Origin: Bacillota bacterium
GTDB lineage: Bacteria; Bacillota_C; Negativicutes; JAEYSJ01
Assembly: GCA_023434855.1 (NCBI GenBank)
Contig: JAEYSJ010000096.1
Location: 14,749 to 78,748 of the forward strand
DNA length: 64,000 bases
Direction: 5' to 3'
Under the pieces are notes generated by a model, which ran no database searches, was not told the DNA's origin, and saw only the letters and a program-made list of their open reading frames with translations. Every line of letters starts with the position of its first letter. The stretch's first letter is position 1. Made by a program: the position numbers and the translations under genes. Below are positions 25,348 to 34,598 of the stretch, piece by piece.

Positions 25348-27096
25348 TTGAAACAGAAGATCGGAAAAGCATGGATTTTTTTGCGTGATGTATCAGGAAT
25401 TCTGCTTCCTTACTGGCGTTCCGGTGAAAGCCGGCTAGCGGGCGCGATGGTTGCCGGCGTATTGGGCCTAGTTGTCGGGCGGATCTATTTGGATGTTCAA
25501 ATCACCAACTGGTGGAAGGGTTTTTTCGACGCCATTCAATCGTTGGATTATGCCGGATATGTCCACCAGTTACTTAGGTACGCCTTATTGTCGCTTCTTG
25601 TTTTTCCGTTGCAGGGCTGTATCATTTATCTGCAGGGGCTCTTAAAGATACGCTGGCGCCGCTGGTTATCAGAGCGATATGTCGGCCAATGGCTGAACGA
25701 AGTCAATTATTATCGTGTCCAATACGTTGACGGCACGGATAATCCCGACCAGCGGATCGCCGAGGATCTTCGGATTCTTGCGGAAAGGACGGTTGAGCTG
25801 GTACTGGACTTTGTTTCGACATTGGGCTCGTTGGCAGCATTTTCGGTTGTGCTGTGGAATTCGCAGTGGGTGTTTGCAGTTGGCGAAGTAAGGATTCCCG
25901 GGGCCATGCTATGGCTGGCCGCATTCTATTCCCTTGCCGGAACATGGGTTAATCATACCATGGGGAAGGCACTGGCCGCCTTAACCTGGGAAAAGCAAAA
26001 GTGGGAGGCAAATTACCGGTTCGCGCTGATGCGGCTAAGAGAAAACGCTGAGCTAGTCGCCGTCTACGGCGGTGAAGTCCGGGAAAAATATGGCTTAACC
26101 GGAAGGCTTGCGCAAATCGTTGCTACCCAGTTACAGATTATTCATCGCAATAAAAGGCTGGACTGGTTTTTCCGCGGCTACTTTCAATTGTCACAAGTTT
26201 TGCCGTATTTACCGCTGGCGCCGCTGTACATCGCGGGGAGTATCAGCCTGGGCGATATGCAGCAGGCTGCTTCCGCTTTTGCCAGGTTGAGGATGTCATT
26301 TTCGTGGTTCATTATGAATTACGAGAAGTTAGCGGAGTGGAAAGCGACCGCCGACAGAGTGATTGGTCTGGAAAAAGCTATGATTCAAACCGCGGCGCTG
26401 CAGGTGGGCGGGGTAATCCGCGCGACTGGACCGTATAGGGAAGGCCTCCGGGTTGCTCAGCTTGACCTGTGGCTTCCGGACGGCAAGCCGCTGCTAAAGG
26501 GAATCACCATGGATATTCTGCCAGGTGACCGGTTATTGATTTCCGGTCCGCCGGGCTGTGGAAAAACGGCTTTCTTTCACGCCATTAACGGGTTATGGCC
26601 GTTTTGCCGCGGAACCATAACACTGCCGGCGGCGGCCCGGTTGTTGTTTATTCCGCAAAAACCGTTTCTGCCGATTGACACACTCAGGCAAGCACTGGTT
26701 TATCCTGATTCGGCGGACGACTACGATACGGAGCTTATCAGGCAGACGCTAAAGGATTGCGGACTGTCCCGGCTAGGCGGCCGGCTTGACGAAGAACGGC
26801 ACTGGCAGCAGGAACTTTCCCCCGGGGAACAGCAGCGGTTTGCTTTCGCCCGGGCGATGCTGCTCAGGCCGCAATGGCTCTTTCTTGACGAAACAACCTC
26901 GGCGCTGGATGAGGCCAGCGAGGCTGCTCTATACCGGCTGCTTGCGGATACTTTGCCCCAAACGGCGGTTGTGAGTATTGCGCACAGAGCTTCGCTGATT
27001 CGCTTTCACGAGCATTGGCTGGATTTTGCCAACAAGGCAGGGGGTTACGCGGGAGGCATGCCGCAAGATAAGCTTTTTATGAATATGACTTACTAG
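25348..27096 (+). CDS. ABC half-transporter, SbmA/YddA-like (permease-ATPase fusion)
   Basis: A 582-residue half-transporter with an N-terminal ABC_membrane_2-type permease (about six helices, residues 25-330) and a C-terminal ATPase. Walker A is GPPGCGKT (about 399-406), the signature is LSPGEQQR (about 490-497), and Walker B is LFLDETTSALD. The motif NPDQRIAEDLR in the permease is the mark of the YddA/SbmA/Rv1819c and peroxisomal ABC-D group, members of which import peptides, cobalamin or acyl-CoA. AAGGAG precedes the TTG start. A close paralogue lies at 27948, so the two probably form a heterodimer. Coupled with the receptor, import of a chelate across the inner membrane is the likely job; export cannot be excluded. 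Confidence 0.88.
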   Translation: MKQKIGKAWIFLRDVSGILLPYWRSGESRLAGAMVAGVLGLVVGRIYLDVQITNWWKGFFDAIQSLDYAGYVHQLLRYALLSLLVFPLQGCIIYLQGLLKIRWRRWLSERYVGQWLNEVNYYRVQYVDGTDNPDQRIAEDLRILAERTVELVLDFVSTLGSLAAFSVVLWNSQWVFAVGEVRIPGAMLWLAAFYSLAGTWVNHTMGKALAALTWEKQKWEANYRFALMRLRENAELVAVYGGEVREKYGLTGRLAQIVATQLQIIHRNKRLDWFFRGYFQLSQVLPYLPLAPLYIAGSISLGDMQQAASAFARLRMSFSWFIMNYEKLAEWKATADRVIGLEKAMIQTAALQVGGVIRATGPYREGLRVAQLDLWLPDGKPLLKGITMDILPGDRLLISGPPGCGKTAFFHAINGLWPFCRGTITLPAAARLLFIPQKPFLPIDTLRQALVYPDSADDYDTELIRQTLKDCGLSRLGGRLDEERHWQQELSPGEQQRFAFARAMLLRPQWLFLDETTSALDEASEAALYRLLADTLPQTAVVSIAHRASLIRFHEHWLDFANKAGGYAGGMPQDKLFMNMTY

Positions 27097-27125
27097 AACA
27101 ATTAACAAGTTTGGAGGATATTCCA

Positions 27126-27881
27126 ATGGAGAAAATTGATGCTATGGAACCGGTCGGGGAAGTAATCAGTGAATGGGAGGAAGAGGTCCGCGTCATAAAA
27201 ATCAGGCCGGAATATTTGCCGGCAACGCAGCGGATGGCAGAACACGGCTATTTTTGGATTTTGTCCTGGTTTCATAAGGCAAACAGAAGCTTGCTGAAAA
27301 TGCATTTTACCGCTATCGACAAAACATACGGGGTATTTGGTGTCCGTACACCGGGAAGGCCGAATCCCATCGCATTATCGCTTGTTAAACTGGTTAGGGT
27401 GGCCGGAGATGAAATTCATGTTACCGGACTGGATGCGGCCCAGGGGACACCGGTGCTGGATATCAAACCCTATTTTGAAGCAGATATCGTATTTTCGCCG
27501 CCAACACCACATATGCATATGCATTCGAACGACGAGGTATTCCGGAAGCAAGCCTTGGCGCATCACGGTGAAGTTTGCCAAGGACTGGAACTGGCAGTGA
27601 AAATGGCATTATTGGCGGAGAAACACTTCGGGCAGATACAGGCGCCTGACTTGAAGCTTGTGATTACAGGCGATCCCTGCTTAGCCGATGTTCTGCAGGG
27701 GCTGACCCGGGCTCGTTTGGCAAATCCCGGACGGCTGATTTATAAGGGAGAGGCGGAAAAAACAGAAGTAATCTGGCAAAAAAACGGCAGAACCATGCAT
27801 GTGACTGTGCCTTCGGAACTGAGTATAGACGAAATCAAGCAAAAAGACGGAGAAACGTTATTTGCAGTAAAAATCCTATGA
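27126..27881 (+). CDS. TsaA/TrmO-like domain fused to an FmdE-like domain
   Basis: A 251-residue protein in two parts. Residues about 8-135 form a TsaA/VirR domain with GVFGVRTPGRPNPIALSLV, as in the SAM-dependent tRNA t6A methyltransferase TrmO. After HMHMHS, residues from about 140 (HHGEVCQGLELAVKMALLAE) resemble the start of FmdE, the subunit E of molybdenum/tungsten formylmethanofuran dehydrogenase, normally HGHxCPG. Here the motif is HHGEVCQG, so the Cys is kept. GGAGGATATTCC precedes the ATG at 27126; a TTG at 27111 lies in the ribosome site. The gene sits between the two ABC genes, which suggests a role in metal or chelate chemistry rather than tRNA modification. Confidence 0.7.
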   Translation: MEKIDAMEPVGEVISEWEEEVRVIKIRPEYLPATQRMAEHGYFWILSWFHKANRSLLKMHFTAIDKTYGVFGVRTPGRPNPIALSLVKLVRVAGDEIHVTGLDAAQGTPVLDIKPYFEADIVFSPPTPHMHMHSNDEVFRKQALAHHGEVCQGLELAVKMALLAEKHFGQIQAPDLKLVITGDPCLADVLQGLTRARLANPGRLIYKGEAEKTEVIWQKNGRTMHVTVPSELSIDEIKQKDGETLFAVKIL

Positions 27882-27947
27882 TTTAATAAGCCGGTGGCAA
27901 GCCATTTTTGGCACTATTATTTTGGACAAAGGAGTTACCTAGAGGCG

Positions 27948-29660
27948 ATGGCGGCTAAAACAACATCTTTTTATCGCGATTTATGGGGAATCATTCGTCC
28001 TTTTTGGCGGACGAGGGAAGGCCGGGTGGCGGGAGCACTGCTGGCAGGCGCGTTGGCCCTGACCGTTTTCCGGCTTTATGTGAATGTGCTGCTTAATGAA
28101 TGGCAGAAGCTTTTTTTCAACGCCATCCAGTTAATGAACACCGCTGAGTTCACCCATCAGCTTCTTCGGTTTGGCGGCCTGTCCTTGCTGTTTTTGCCGC
28201 TTAACGGCTGCCAGAGATATTTGCTGGGACTTGCGCAAATCCGCTGGCGCCAGTGGTCGTCGGAGAATTATACCAATAGATTGCTAAAAGGGCGAAACTA
28301 TTACCGTCTTCGGTACGCAGCCGGCGACATGGACAATCCTGACCAGCGTATCGCCGAGGACTTGCGGCTATTTCCCGTGGATACAGTCAACATGGCTTTC
28401 GGTTTTATTGAAGCAATGGGATCGCTTACGGCATTCTCTATGATATTGTGGAATTCTCCGGGATCGCCGGAATTAGGCGGGATGATAATACCCGGGTTTC
28501 TGTTCTGGCTGGCCTTCTTCTTTTCACTGGCTGGCTCTTGGGCCAATCATCTTATGGGAAAGATCCTCAGCATATTTAAACGCGAGCAACAAAAATATGA
28601 GGCAAATTACCGGTTTTCTCTGGTGTGGCTGCGGGAGCATGCCGAGTCAATCGCCGCATACAGCGGTGAGGAGCGGGAAAAGGAAGTTCTCGCCGACCGC
28701 TTCGGCAGCATTGCCGGAATGTGGCGAAGCATTTTGCGCCGGAATAGAACTCTGGATTGGTTTTTCAGTGGCTATAATCAGTTGTCGTTCATCTTGCCCT
28801 ATTTGGTGTTGGCTTCACGCTTTTTTGCCGGGGCGATTTTACTCGGTGACGTGCAACAATCCGCCAACGCATTTTCCCAGACCAGAATGGCATTTTCCTG
28901 GTTCATCTACAATTACGGGTCGCTGGCGGAGTGGAAAGCCACGGTCGACCGGCTCATCGGTTTTGAAAAGGCGATGGCGGCAACCGAAGCGTTGCAGCCA
29001 ACCCAATTAAGCTGCAAGAGCGGGCCGGCAGCAAAAGGACTGCGCGTTGCCGGACTGGACGTGTGGCTTCCCGACGGCAAGCCGCTACTGCAAGGAATTA
29101 CCTTCACGCTTCAGCCAGGCAGCCGAACTTTAGTTTCCGGGCCTCCGGGTTGTGGAAAAACCACTCTTTTTCACGCGATCAACGGATTATGGCCGTTTTG
29201 CCGGGGAAATATCACGCTGCCTACAGGCGCACGGATGTTATTTATTCCGCAAAAACCGTTTCTGCCGATTGGCACGCTGCAACAGGCAATGGTTTATCCA
29301 GATGCAATAGTCGGTTATGAAACAGATCTCCTTCGACAGGCGCTGGTGGATTGCGGGCTGCCTCAGTTATATGGTCAATTGGACGCAGAACTGCACTGGG
29401 AGCAGCAACTTTCGTCCGGCGAGCAACAACGGCTGGCTTTCGCCCGCGCCTTGTTGCTTCGGCCTCAATGGCTTTTTCTTGATGAAGCGACATCGGCGCT
29501 GGACGAGTTAAGTGAAAACCAACTCTACCGGCTTCTTTTGGACAGGCTGCCAGATACAGCAATAATCAGTATCGCCCATAAGCCTTCTCTAAAGAAGTTT
29601 CATGAACGAATAATAGATCTTTACCAACCGGCAGGTTTGGCTTTCGTCGGCGAAAAGTAA
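27948..29660 (+). CDS. ABC half-transporter, SbmA/YddA-like, paralogue
   Basis: A 570-residue paralogue of the protein at 25348, with the same order of domains and many shared stretches (FLPIGTLQQAMVYP, KPFLPI, INGLWPFCRG). Walker A GPPGCGKTTLFHAINGLW, signature LSSGEQQR and LFLDEATSALDE are intact. The Glu after Walker B is present in both copies, so both ATP sites could be catalytic. A GTG at 27894 opens the frame, but alignment with the paralogue and the AGAGGCG just before ATG at 27948 favour the latter. It is followed closely by the GNAT gene and lies in the same operon. Confidence 0.88.
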   Translation: MAAKTTSFYRDLWGIIRPFWRTREGRVAGALLAGALALTVFRLYVNVLLNEWQKLFFNAIQLMNTAEFTHQLLRFGGLSLLFLPLNGCQRYLLGLAQIRWRQWSSENYTNRLLKGRNYYRLRYAAGDMDNPDQRIAEDLRLFPVDTVNMAFGFIEAMGSLTAFSMILWNSPGSPELGGMIIPGFLFWLAFFFSLAGSWANHLMGKILSIFKREQQKYEANYRFSLVWLREHAESIAAYSGEEREKEVLADRFGSIAGMWRSILRRNRTLDWFFSGYNQLSFILPYLVLASRFFAGAILLGDVQQSANAFSQTRMAFSWFIYNYGSLAEWKATVDRLIGFEKAMAATEALQPTQLSCKSGPAAKGLRVAGLDVWLPDGKPLLQGITFTLQPGSRTLVSGPPGCGKTTLFHAINGLWPFCRGNITLPTGARMLFIPQKPFLPIGTLQQAMVYPDAIVGYETDLLRQALVDCGLPQLYGQLDAELHWEQQLSSGEQQRLAFARALLLRPQWLFLDEATSALDELSENQLYRLLLDRLPDTAIISIAHKPSLKKFHERIIDLYQPAGLAFVGEK

Positions 29661-29677
29661 TGATTAGAGGTGAGAGC

Positions 29678-30136
29678 ATGGGAAAACAAAATGCCCCGTC
29701 GCCGAACCTTATGATAGTAGAAGGTGATGAAGAAGCGGGAGCATATATCAAACTAAGACTGTGGCAGTACAGCATGTCCCAAGTTCGCTATGACAGGGAG
29801 CGGGTCATCGAATCGGTTTACCTTATGCTAAAAGACCCGGACAAACAAATCATGGGTGGCTTAGTCGCTTATATCGATACTTATTGGCGAAGTTGCCACA
29901 TTAATATTTTGTGGATTGAGGAACAGTATCGGAATTTAGGTTATGGCAGTCAATTGCTTCGTAAACTGGAGGAGATTGTCCAAAAGAGAAAGTGCGGTCT
30001 TATCACCCTAAACACTGCCAGTTTTTACGCGCCCGAGTTCTATGCCAAACACGAATATGAATTATGCGGAGCAATAAATAATTATCCGCCGGGTCACTCG
30101 CTATATTATTTCAAGAAAACTATTACCTCTAAATAA
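29678..30136 (+). CDS. GNAT-family N-acetyltransferase
   Basis: A 152-residue acetyltransferase: core NILWIEEQYRNLGYGSQLLR (the acetyl-CoA binding loop R/Q-x-x-G-x-G/Y), then TASFYAPEFYAKHEYELCG, typical of small-molecule GNATs. An ATG overlapping the upstream stop (29660) exists, but GAGGTGAGAGC precedes the ATG at 29678. It is in the operon with the ABC transporters and the DUF364 protein, so it may modify the transported ligand. The substrate is unknown. Confidence 0.8.
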   Translation: MGKQNAPSPNLMIVEGDEEAGAYIKLRLWQYSMSQVRYDRERVIESVYLMLKDPDKQIMGGLVAYIDTYWRSCHINILWIEEQYRNLGYGSQLLRKLEEIVQKRKCGLITLNTASFYAPEFYAKHEYELCGAINNYPPGHSLYYFKKTITSK

Positions 30137-30159
30137 TCTTAAAAAGGAGAGTGTATTTC

Positions 30160-30891
30160 ATGTCCATGCTGGAAGAAGCCAGAACACGGTTGAGGAACAT
30201 AATCGTAAATAATGGATGGAATGAGACTGAAAAAATATACATTGTATCGGCGCGCGATCTTACTCCGGTCGAAGCGATCGGGAAACCGGACCGTGACGAT
30301 TATCCTTTGCTCAACGGGAAAGAAGTGATGCTGGAATCGCGTTTCCGGGAGGCCGCAGGACAGGCGTTTACCGACCAGCCGGGCCAATTTGAAGGTACCT
30401 TGGATGATGTGTTACATATGCCTCTCAATACAAATTTCCGGCGGGCGGTTTTCGTTTCAACGTTGAATGCGGTAATGCGGTATTTAAAACAGGCAGAGGC
30501 AACAATTCATTGTAAAGACAAAGAACCGGCGCTTTGCGCCCAGAAGTTGCCGAAATATATTCGAAAACATTATGGTCAACCAAAGATAGCATTTATCGGA
30601 TTTCAGCCTGCTATGATCCAAGTTTTGAGTGATGAGGGATTTGACTTGCGAGCAACTGATCTTAATCCGGCTAATGTAGGCCAAATTCGAAGCGGTACTT
30701 ACATTTATGATGCGAATCTTAATGCGGAACATACTCGTTGGGCAGATATTGTGTTGGCTACTGGCACTATACTAGTGAATGATACTTACCGTGAGTTGCA
30801 GCAGGGAAAACCAATAATATATTACGGCGTAACCGTAGCTGGTTTGGCTGAAATGTTTAATTTGACGAGAATTTGTTTTTATGGACATTAG
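30160..30891 (+). CDS. DUF4213/DUF364 putative metal-chelation protein
   Basis: A 243-residue protein with an N-terminal DUF4213-like part and a C-terminal DUF364 domain (Rossmann-like). It has KIAFIGFQPAMIQVLSDEGF, ATDLNPANVGQIRSGTYIYD, WADIVLATGTILVNDTY and KPIIYYGVTVAGLAEM. The family is annotated as putative heavy-metal chelation and is found near molybdenum, tungsten and iron transport genes; the reaction is not established. AAAAGGAGA precedes a GTG at 30151 and the ATG at 30160, which fits spacing better. It is the last gene of the TonB/ABC cluster. Confidence 0.78.
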   Translation: MSMLEEARTRLRNIIVNNGWNETEKIYIVSARDLTPVEAIGKPDRDDYPLLNGKEVMLESRFREAAGQAFTDQPGQFEGTLDDVLHMPLNTNFRRAVFVSTLNAVMRYLKQAEATIHCKDKEPALCAQKLPKYIRKHYGQPKIAFIGFQPAMIQVLSDEGFDLRATDLNPANVGQIRSGTYIYDANLNAEHTRWADIVLATGTILVNDTYRELQQGKPIIYYGVTVAGLAEMFNLTRICFYGH

Positions 30892-31138
30892 TATAGCAAA
30901 AACAAAAAAGGCGGAATCACCGAGCATTCTTACTAAATACCCCTATGTAAAAGCAGCGGGGATTTCCCTGTTCCTTGTTAAAAAGTTCTCTCATACTTTT
31001 GGGTGATGCTTTTCAAATAGCAATAGCTGTAAAATTGAAACAAGACAGTGGTAATCTTGGCTTCTGAAGCAAACAATTTTTTGTCAATTGGTAAAAGAGT
31101 ATCACTTTTGGCATTTATATAAAGATGGGGTGATTTTT

Positions 31139-32074
31139 ATGAGAGAGAAGATTAATCAAACAACAACGGCGATATTAATGGCTTATTTACGTGGCTACCA
31201 TGCTGCATGCGATTTTCCGAAGATATTTGATGATTATCTAGCTTATCAAATGATAGGAGAAGAGGTGTGTACATTCTACGAGCAACAATATACAAGTCTG
31301 CGGAGTCTCCAGTTTTTAGAGTATCTTGGCTTTAAAGGCAGTGCACAGAATGATAATAAAGCAGCTACCTTGGCCATGGCAATTCATGGCTATTCCCCTT
31401 TACCTCTTCCGGTAAGTCGTTCTCGGTATGCGGAAGACAATCTGGAACAAGCTGTGAGGCAAGGCATACGGCAATATGTAATTCTCGGGGCTGGGTTGGA
31501 TACGTTCGCATTCCGTCGGCCATCAATGCTGGAAGAGCTGCAGGTATTTGAAGTCGATCACCCCAATATGCAGGAATATAAGCGGCGCCGTCTTAGCGAA
31601 CTAGGCTGGAGTTTACCTGCACAACTGCATTTTGTTCCGGTTGATCTTGTACAAGAAAGTCTAAGCACAGCACTTAGCTGTTCTTCATATGACCCGCAGT
31701 CTCCAAGTTTTTTTAACTGGCTAGGCGTAACTTATTATTTGACCCGGGATGCAGTGTTCAACACCTTGTCAACCATTTCTCAGTTTGCTCCTTCAGGAAG
31801 CATTATTGTATTTGACTATGCTCATAAAGACGTATTTGTTCCGGAGAAAACCTCTGAGCTTATGCAAATTGGATTAAAGTTTTGTAAGGAGCAGGGTGAA
31901 CCATGGCTCACTGGCTTTGACCCGTCTGAGCTTGCTACAGAACTTGCATCAATAGGCTTACGTGTTCAAGAAGATTTGACCCCACACGATATTCAAGAAC
32001 GCTTCTTTCAGGGACGCACAGATAACTATCATGCATATGAACTTGTACATTTTTTATCGGCAATAGTTGAATAA
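31139..32074 (+). CDS. Class I SAM-dependent methyltransferase (LCM/PPM1 family)
   Basis: A 311-residue enzyme of the leucine-carboxyl-methyltransferase type (TIGR00027-like). The SAM-binding motif is YVILGAGLDTFAFR, followed by VFEVDHPNMQEYKRRRL and PVDLVQESLSTAL, then FNWLGVTYYLTRDAV. The family methylates small molecules or protein carboxyl ends, often polyketide or fatty acyl products. GGGGTGATTTTT precedes the ATG at 31139; the frame is open further upstream without a ribosome site. It follows the metal cluster by about 250 bases but probably has its own promoter. The substrate is unknown. Confidence 0.82.
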   Translation: MREKINQTTTAILMAYLRGYHAACDFPKIFDDYLAYQMIGEEVCTFYEQQYTSLRSLQFLEYLGFKGSAQNDNKAATLAMAIHGYSPLPLPVSRSRYAEDNLEQAVRQGIRQYVILGAGLDTFAFRRPSMLEELQVFEVDHPNMQEYKRRRLSELGWSLPAQLHFVPVDLVQESLSTALSCSSYDPQSPSFFNWLGVTYYLTRDAVFNTLSTISQFAPSGSIIVFDYAHKDVFVPEKTSELMQIGLKFCKEQGEPWLTGFDPSELATELASIGLRVQEDLTPHDIQERFFQGRTDNYHAYELVHFLSAIVE

Positions 32075-32151
32075 TTTAGGAAGAAAAAAAGCGGAAAGCA
32101 AACGCCTTCACGCCTAAGTGTAGTTAAAATAGTTATTATTATCCAATATTT

Positions 32152-32556
32152 CTAATCTTTGAAAAACCGGCTGATGGCTGAACGATAACGGTCAAACATA
32201 TTATCTAACGTGCTGACTTCATCCGCAAATTCAACTGAGTAATTAGCATCCGTGGTCTGGACGTTAAAGGAGTAGTTAGCGCCTGTGTTGTTGTCCCAAT
32301 TGTTGGCGGAATCTTTAAAGCAAACGTTTAAGCTGTCGGCATGATGCGGAATAGAAACAGAAGTTTCAAAACCATGGGGAGTTTTTTTCATTTTGTGATC
32401 TGAGATGTCTTCCCATTTTTGGCCGTAGCCGATGTGGGCATATACCTCAGTTGCACCACTTGTGGAAAGTAAACCGTTATAAGTGATTTTGGCTGTACTT
32501 CGAGTCGAAGGGACCTCAGGGCTTACTAATACACCATTAGCATGATATTTTGCCAT
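32152..32556 (-). CDS. Starch-binding module protein (CBM25/CBM53-like)
   Basis: A 134-residue cytoplasmic protein. Residues 18-95 look like a starch-binding beta-sandwich: KITYNGLLSTSGATEVYAHI, GYGQKWEDISDHKMKK, then LNVCFKDSANNWDNNTGANY, the last matching the W-D-N-N-x-G core of CBM25/53. No signal peptide or catalytic domain is fused. The C-terminal end is helical. AAAGGAGGGC precedes the ATG. It may link glycogen to other proteins in the cell; a glycogen phosphorylase lies at 54.5 kb. Confidence 0.75.
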   Translation of the reverse strand: MAKYHANGVLVSPEVPSTRSTAKITYNGLLSTSGATEVYAHIGYGQKWEDISDHKMKKTPHGFETSVSIPHHADSLNVCFKDSANNWDNNTGANYSFNVQTTDANYSVEFADEVSTLDNMFDRYRSAISRFFKD

Positions 32557-32669
32557 TGAATGCCCTCCTTTTATTTTACAAAGTAAAAGAAACTAATTTA
32601 TTGTTTGTCAAAATAGATAATAACATACCTGTAAATCTTTGCCGTTCATGCTTTATATGCCTTGAAGAA

Positions 32670-33662
32670 TTATTTAAACCATTTGATAACACTGGAGGCC
32701 CAGGTTAGGCCACCGCCAAATCCTACTAACACGATTACATCGCCATTTTTAATTTTGCCGCTTTGGACCGCTTCAGCAAGAGCAATTGGAATGGAAGCCG
32801 CTGAAGTATTGCCATATTTATCAACATTGACAATAACTTTATCCATTGGCAAGCCAAGACGTTTAGCTGCCGCTTGAATAATGCGAATATTAGCTTGGTG
32901 CGGTACAAGATAAGCTATATCTGCCGGAGAAATATTCGCATTTTCAAGGGCTTTAATTGCAGCTTCTCCCATAATTTTGACTGCGAATTTAAAAACTTCA
33001 GCACCGTTCATGCTAATAAAATGCAGACGTTGAGATACTGTTTCTTCAGATGCGGGCTGCCGAGAACCGCCAGCAGGCACTTTTAAGAGGTCACCACCCA
33101 TGCCGTCCGCTCCCAAATTCATTCCGAGAATTCCGAAACCAGACGGGGTCTCACCCAAAACAACTGCCCCTGATCCGTCTCCAAACACGATGCTCGTATT
33201 ACGGTCAGTCCAGTCCGTGATTTTCGATAGGGTTTCCGCACCAATGACTAAAACTTTACGATAAGTGCCTGACTTAATAAATTGGCTACCGATAACCAGT
33301 CCATATACAAAACCGGAACAAACAGCAGTAATATCAAAAGCGGCTGCGTTCGTTGCTCGTAGATTGTTTTGTACCAGACAAGCAACGGAGGGAAAGGGCA
33401 TATCCGGTGTGACAGTAGCGACAACTATTAAATCGATTTCCTTGGCACTGACCCCCGCGTCCACTAAAGCCATCTGAGCCGCTTTAGTGGCTAAATCCGA
33501 TGTAGCTTCACCCTCGTAAACAATACGTCTTTCGCGGATTCCAGTTCGCGCGATAATCCATTCATCAGTTGTATCTACCATTTTCTCAAGATCTTTATTG
33601 GTGACAACCGTTTCCGGAACATACGATCCCAGCCCTAAAATGCCTACAAATTTTTCATCCAT
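32670..33662 (-). CDS. fabH: 3-oxoacyl-ACP synthase III
   Basis: Starts fatty-acid synthesis by condensing an acyl-CoA with malonyl-ACP. The 330-residue protein has the Cys-His-Asn triad in TAVCSGF, VPHQANIRII and NVDKYGNTSAASIP, the oxyanion and CoA regions (TDEWIIARTGIRERR), and the final VLVGFGGGLTWAS. It stands alone rather than in a fab operon, so it may be an extra copy; the intact triad indicates activity. The AAGG ribosome site is some distance from the ATG. Confidence 0.93.
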   Translation of the reverse strand: MDEKFVGILGLGSYVPETVVTNKDLEKMVDTTDEWIIARTGIRERRIVYEGEATSDLATKAAQMALVDAGVSAKEIDLIVVATVTPDMPFPSVACLVQNNLRATNAAAFDITAVCSGFVYGLVIGSQFIKSGTYRKVLVIGAETLSKITDWTDRNTSIVFGDGSGAVVLGETPSGFGILGMNLGADGMGGDLLKVPAGGSRQPASEETVSQRLHFISMNGAEVFKFAVKIMGEAAIKALENANISPADIAYLVPHQANIRIIQAAAKRLGLPMDKVIVNVDKYGNTSAASIPIALAEAVQSGKIKNGDVIVLVGFGGGLTWASSVIKWFK

Positions 33663-34044
33663 GTTATTGGCAAAACCCTTCTTTCATTATTTTTATAACT
33701 CGCATAGACCTTTATTATAACCGGTTTTTGCTTGTTAGAATAGGTGGCTGGATAAATTATGCAGGGGGATGGCCACACCGACCAAGCTGAAGCTGACGGC
33801 CGTGAATGAAAATGAGATATATTGCGAGGAATATATTTTGAAGAAATGTAAAAAGAAACGAGTACTGAAGATCTTCGGTACTCGTTTCTTTTTACATTGC
33901 CAGCGAGTTGATATATACGTGTTTTTTCAAATCGTTCATCACTCATTGCGCCCTGTTGCAAAATGAATTGCACTATTGGCGACACGAGGGATTGCGCCTT
34001 ATAGTTCGGGATGCTAGGAGGGAATCTTCACTCATTTATCTACG
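33663..34044. other. Intergenic region with terminator
   Basis: A 65-codon frame at 33769-33966 starts near a GGGGG site but runs through the terminator palindrome and has no recognised family. Otherwise AT-rich sequence without a supported gene. Confidence 0.3.
33847..33896. terminator. 25-bp palindromic terminator
   Basis: Two 25-base arms (33847-33871 and 33872-33896) pair with a single G-U wobble. They carry A-rich and T-rich ends so that the element can stop transcription in either direction. Confidence 0.7.
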
Positions 34045-34341
34045 TTACCACCACCAGTGGTGGCAGGAATGATGATGATGGAATGGATATGGAAAAGGGA
34101 ATGGTATGGGATATGGAACGGGAAATGCTACCGGAAAACCGGTTACCGGAAAACCGGCTACCGGAAAATCAGTTGCTGGAAAACCAGCTACTGGAAATCC
34201 AGCTACTGGAAATCCATTTACCGATGTCACCGATGCCACTGCGTTGGGGCTGGTTGCGGTTCCCAGCGTGCCGGTAGGCTGGCCCATCGGATGGCATGAA
34301 TTTTGTTGTTGCTGGGGTTGCCGCCAGTATCCATAGTACAT
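34045..34341 (-). CDS. Low-complexity GFPVA-repeat protein, spore-coat-like
   Basis: A 98-residue protein with a strong AGGAGGTAATAAA site before its ATG. It begins MYYGYWRQPQQQQ, then has six tandem five-residue units of the form Gly-Phe-Pro-Val-Ala (about residues 43-72), then an aromatic/proline run (FPVPYPIPFPFPYPF) and a His/Trp-rich end (HHHHSCHHWWW). The repeats are visible in the DNA as 15-base units. Such composition is typical of structural coat or exosporium proteins, but no family was recognised. It is divergent from the YcaO gene and shares its 260-base upstream region. The start MYY is shared with the Cys-repeat protein at 36495. Confidence 0.7.
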   Translation of the reverse strand: MYYGYWRQPQQQQNSCHPMGQPTGTLGTATSPNAVASVTSVNGFPVAGFPVAGFPATDFPVAGFPVTGFPVAFPVPYPIPFPFPYPFHHHHSCHHWWW

Positions 34342-34598
34342 TTTATTACCTCCTCGACAATATACTTTGTATATTTTATGTCAATTCTCCCAATAATGTT
34401 CCTTCAAAATAGGATGTGGCAGGAATATAGCATGTCATCATTTCTGGTGGTACCGGAATTTTTTCGGGTGAAAAAGCCTGTAGTCTCCAGAACTCGTTCA
34501 TTCTGCAATCACAATCCATGATTTAGGGTCATATATTAAAAAAGAATCGGAATATTTAACATGACAATTCCCTTTAGTCATGGTGCGAGGTGTAATGC

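Noticed and set aside
34011..34336. Three plus-strand frames over the GFPVA-repeat gene
   Set aside because: They are repeat-driven shadow frames; the minus-strand gene has the strong AGGAGG site.
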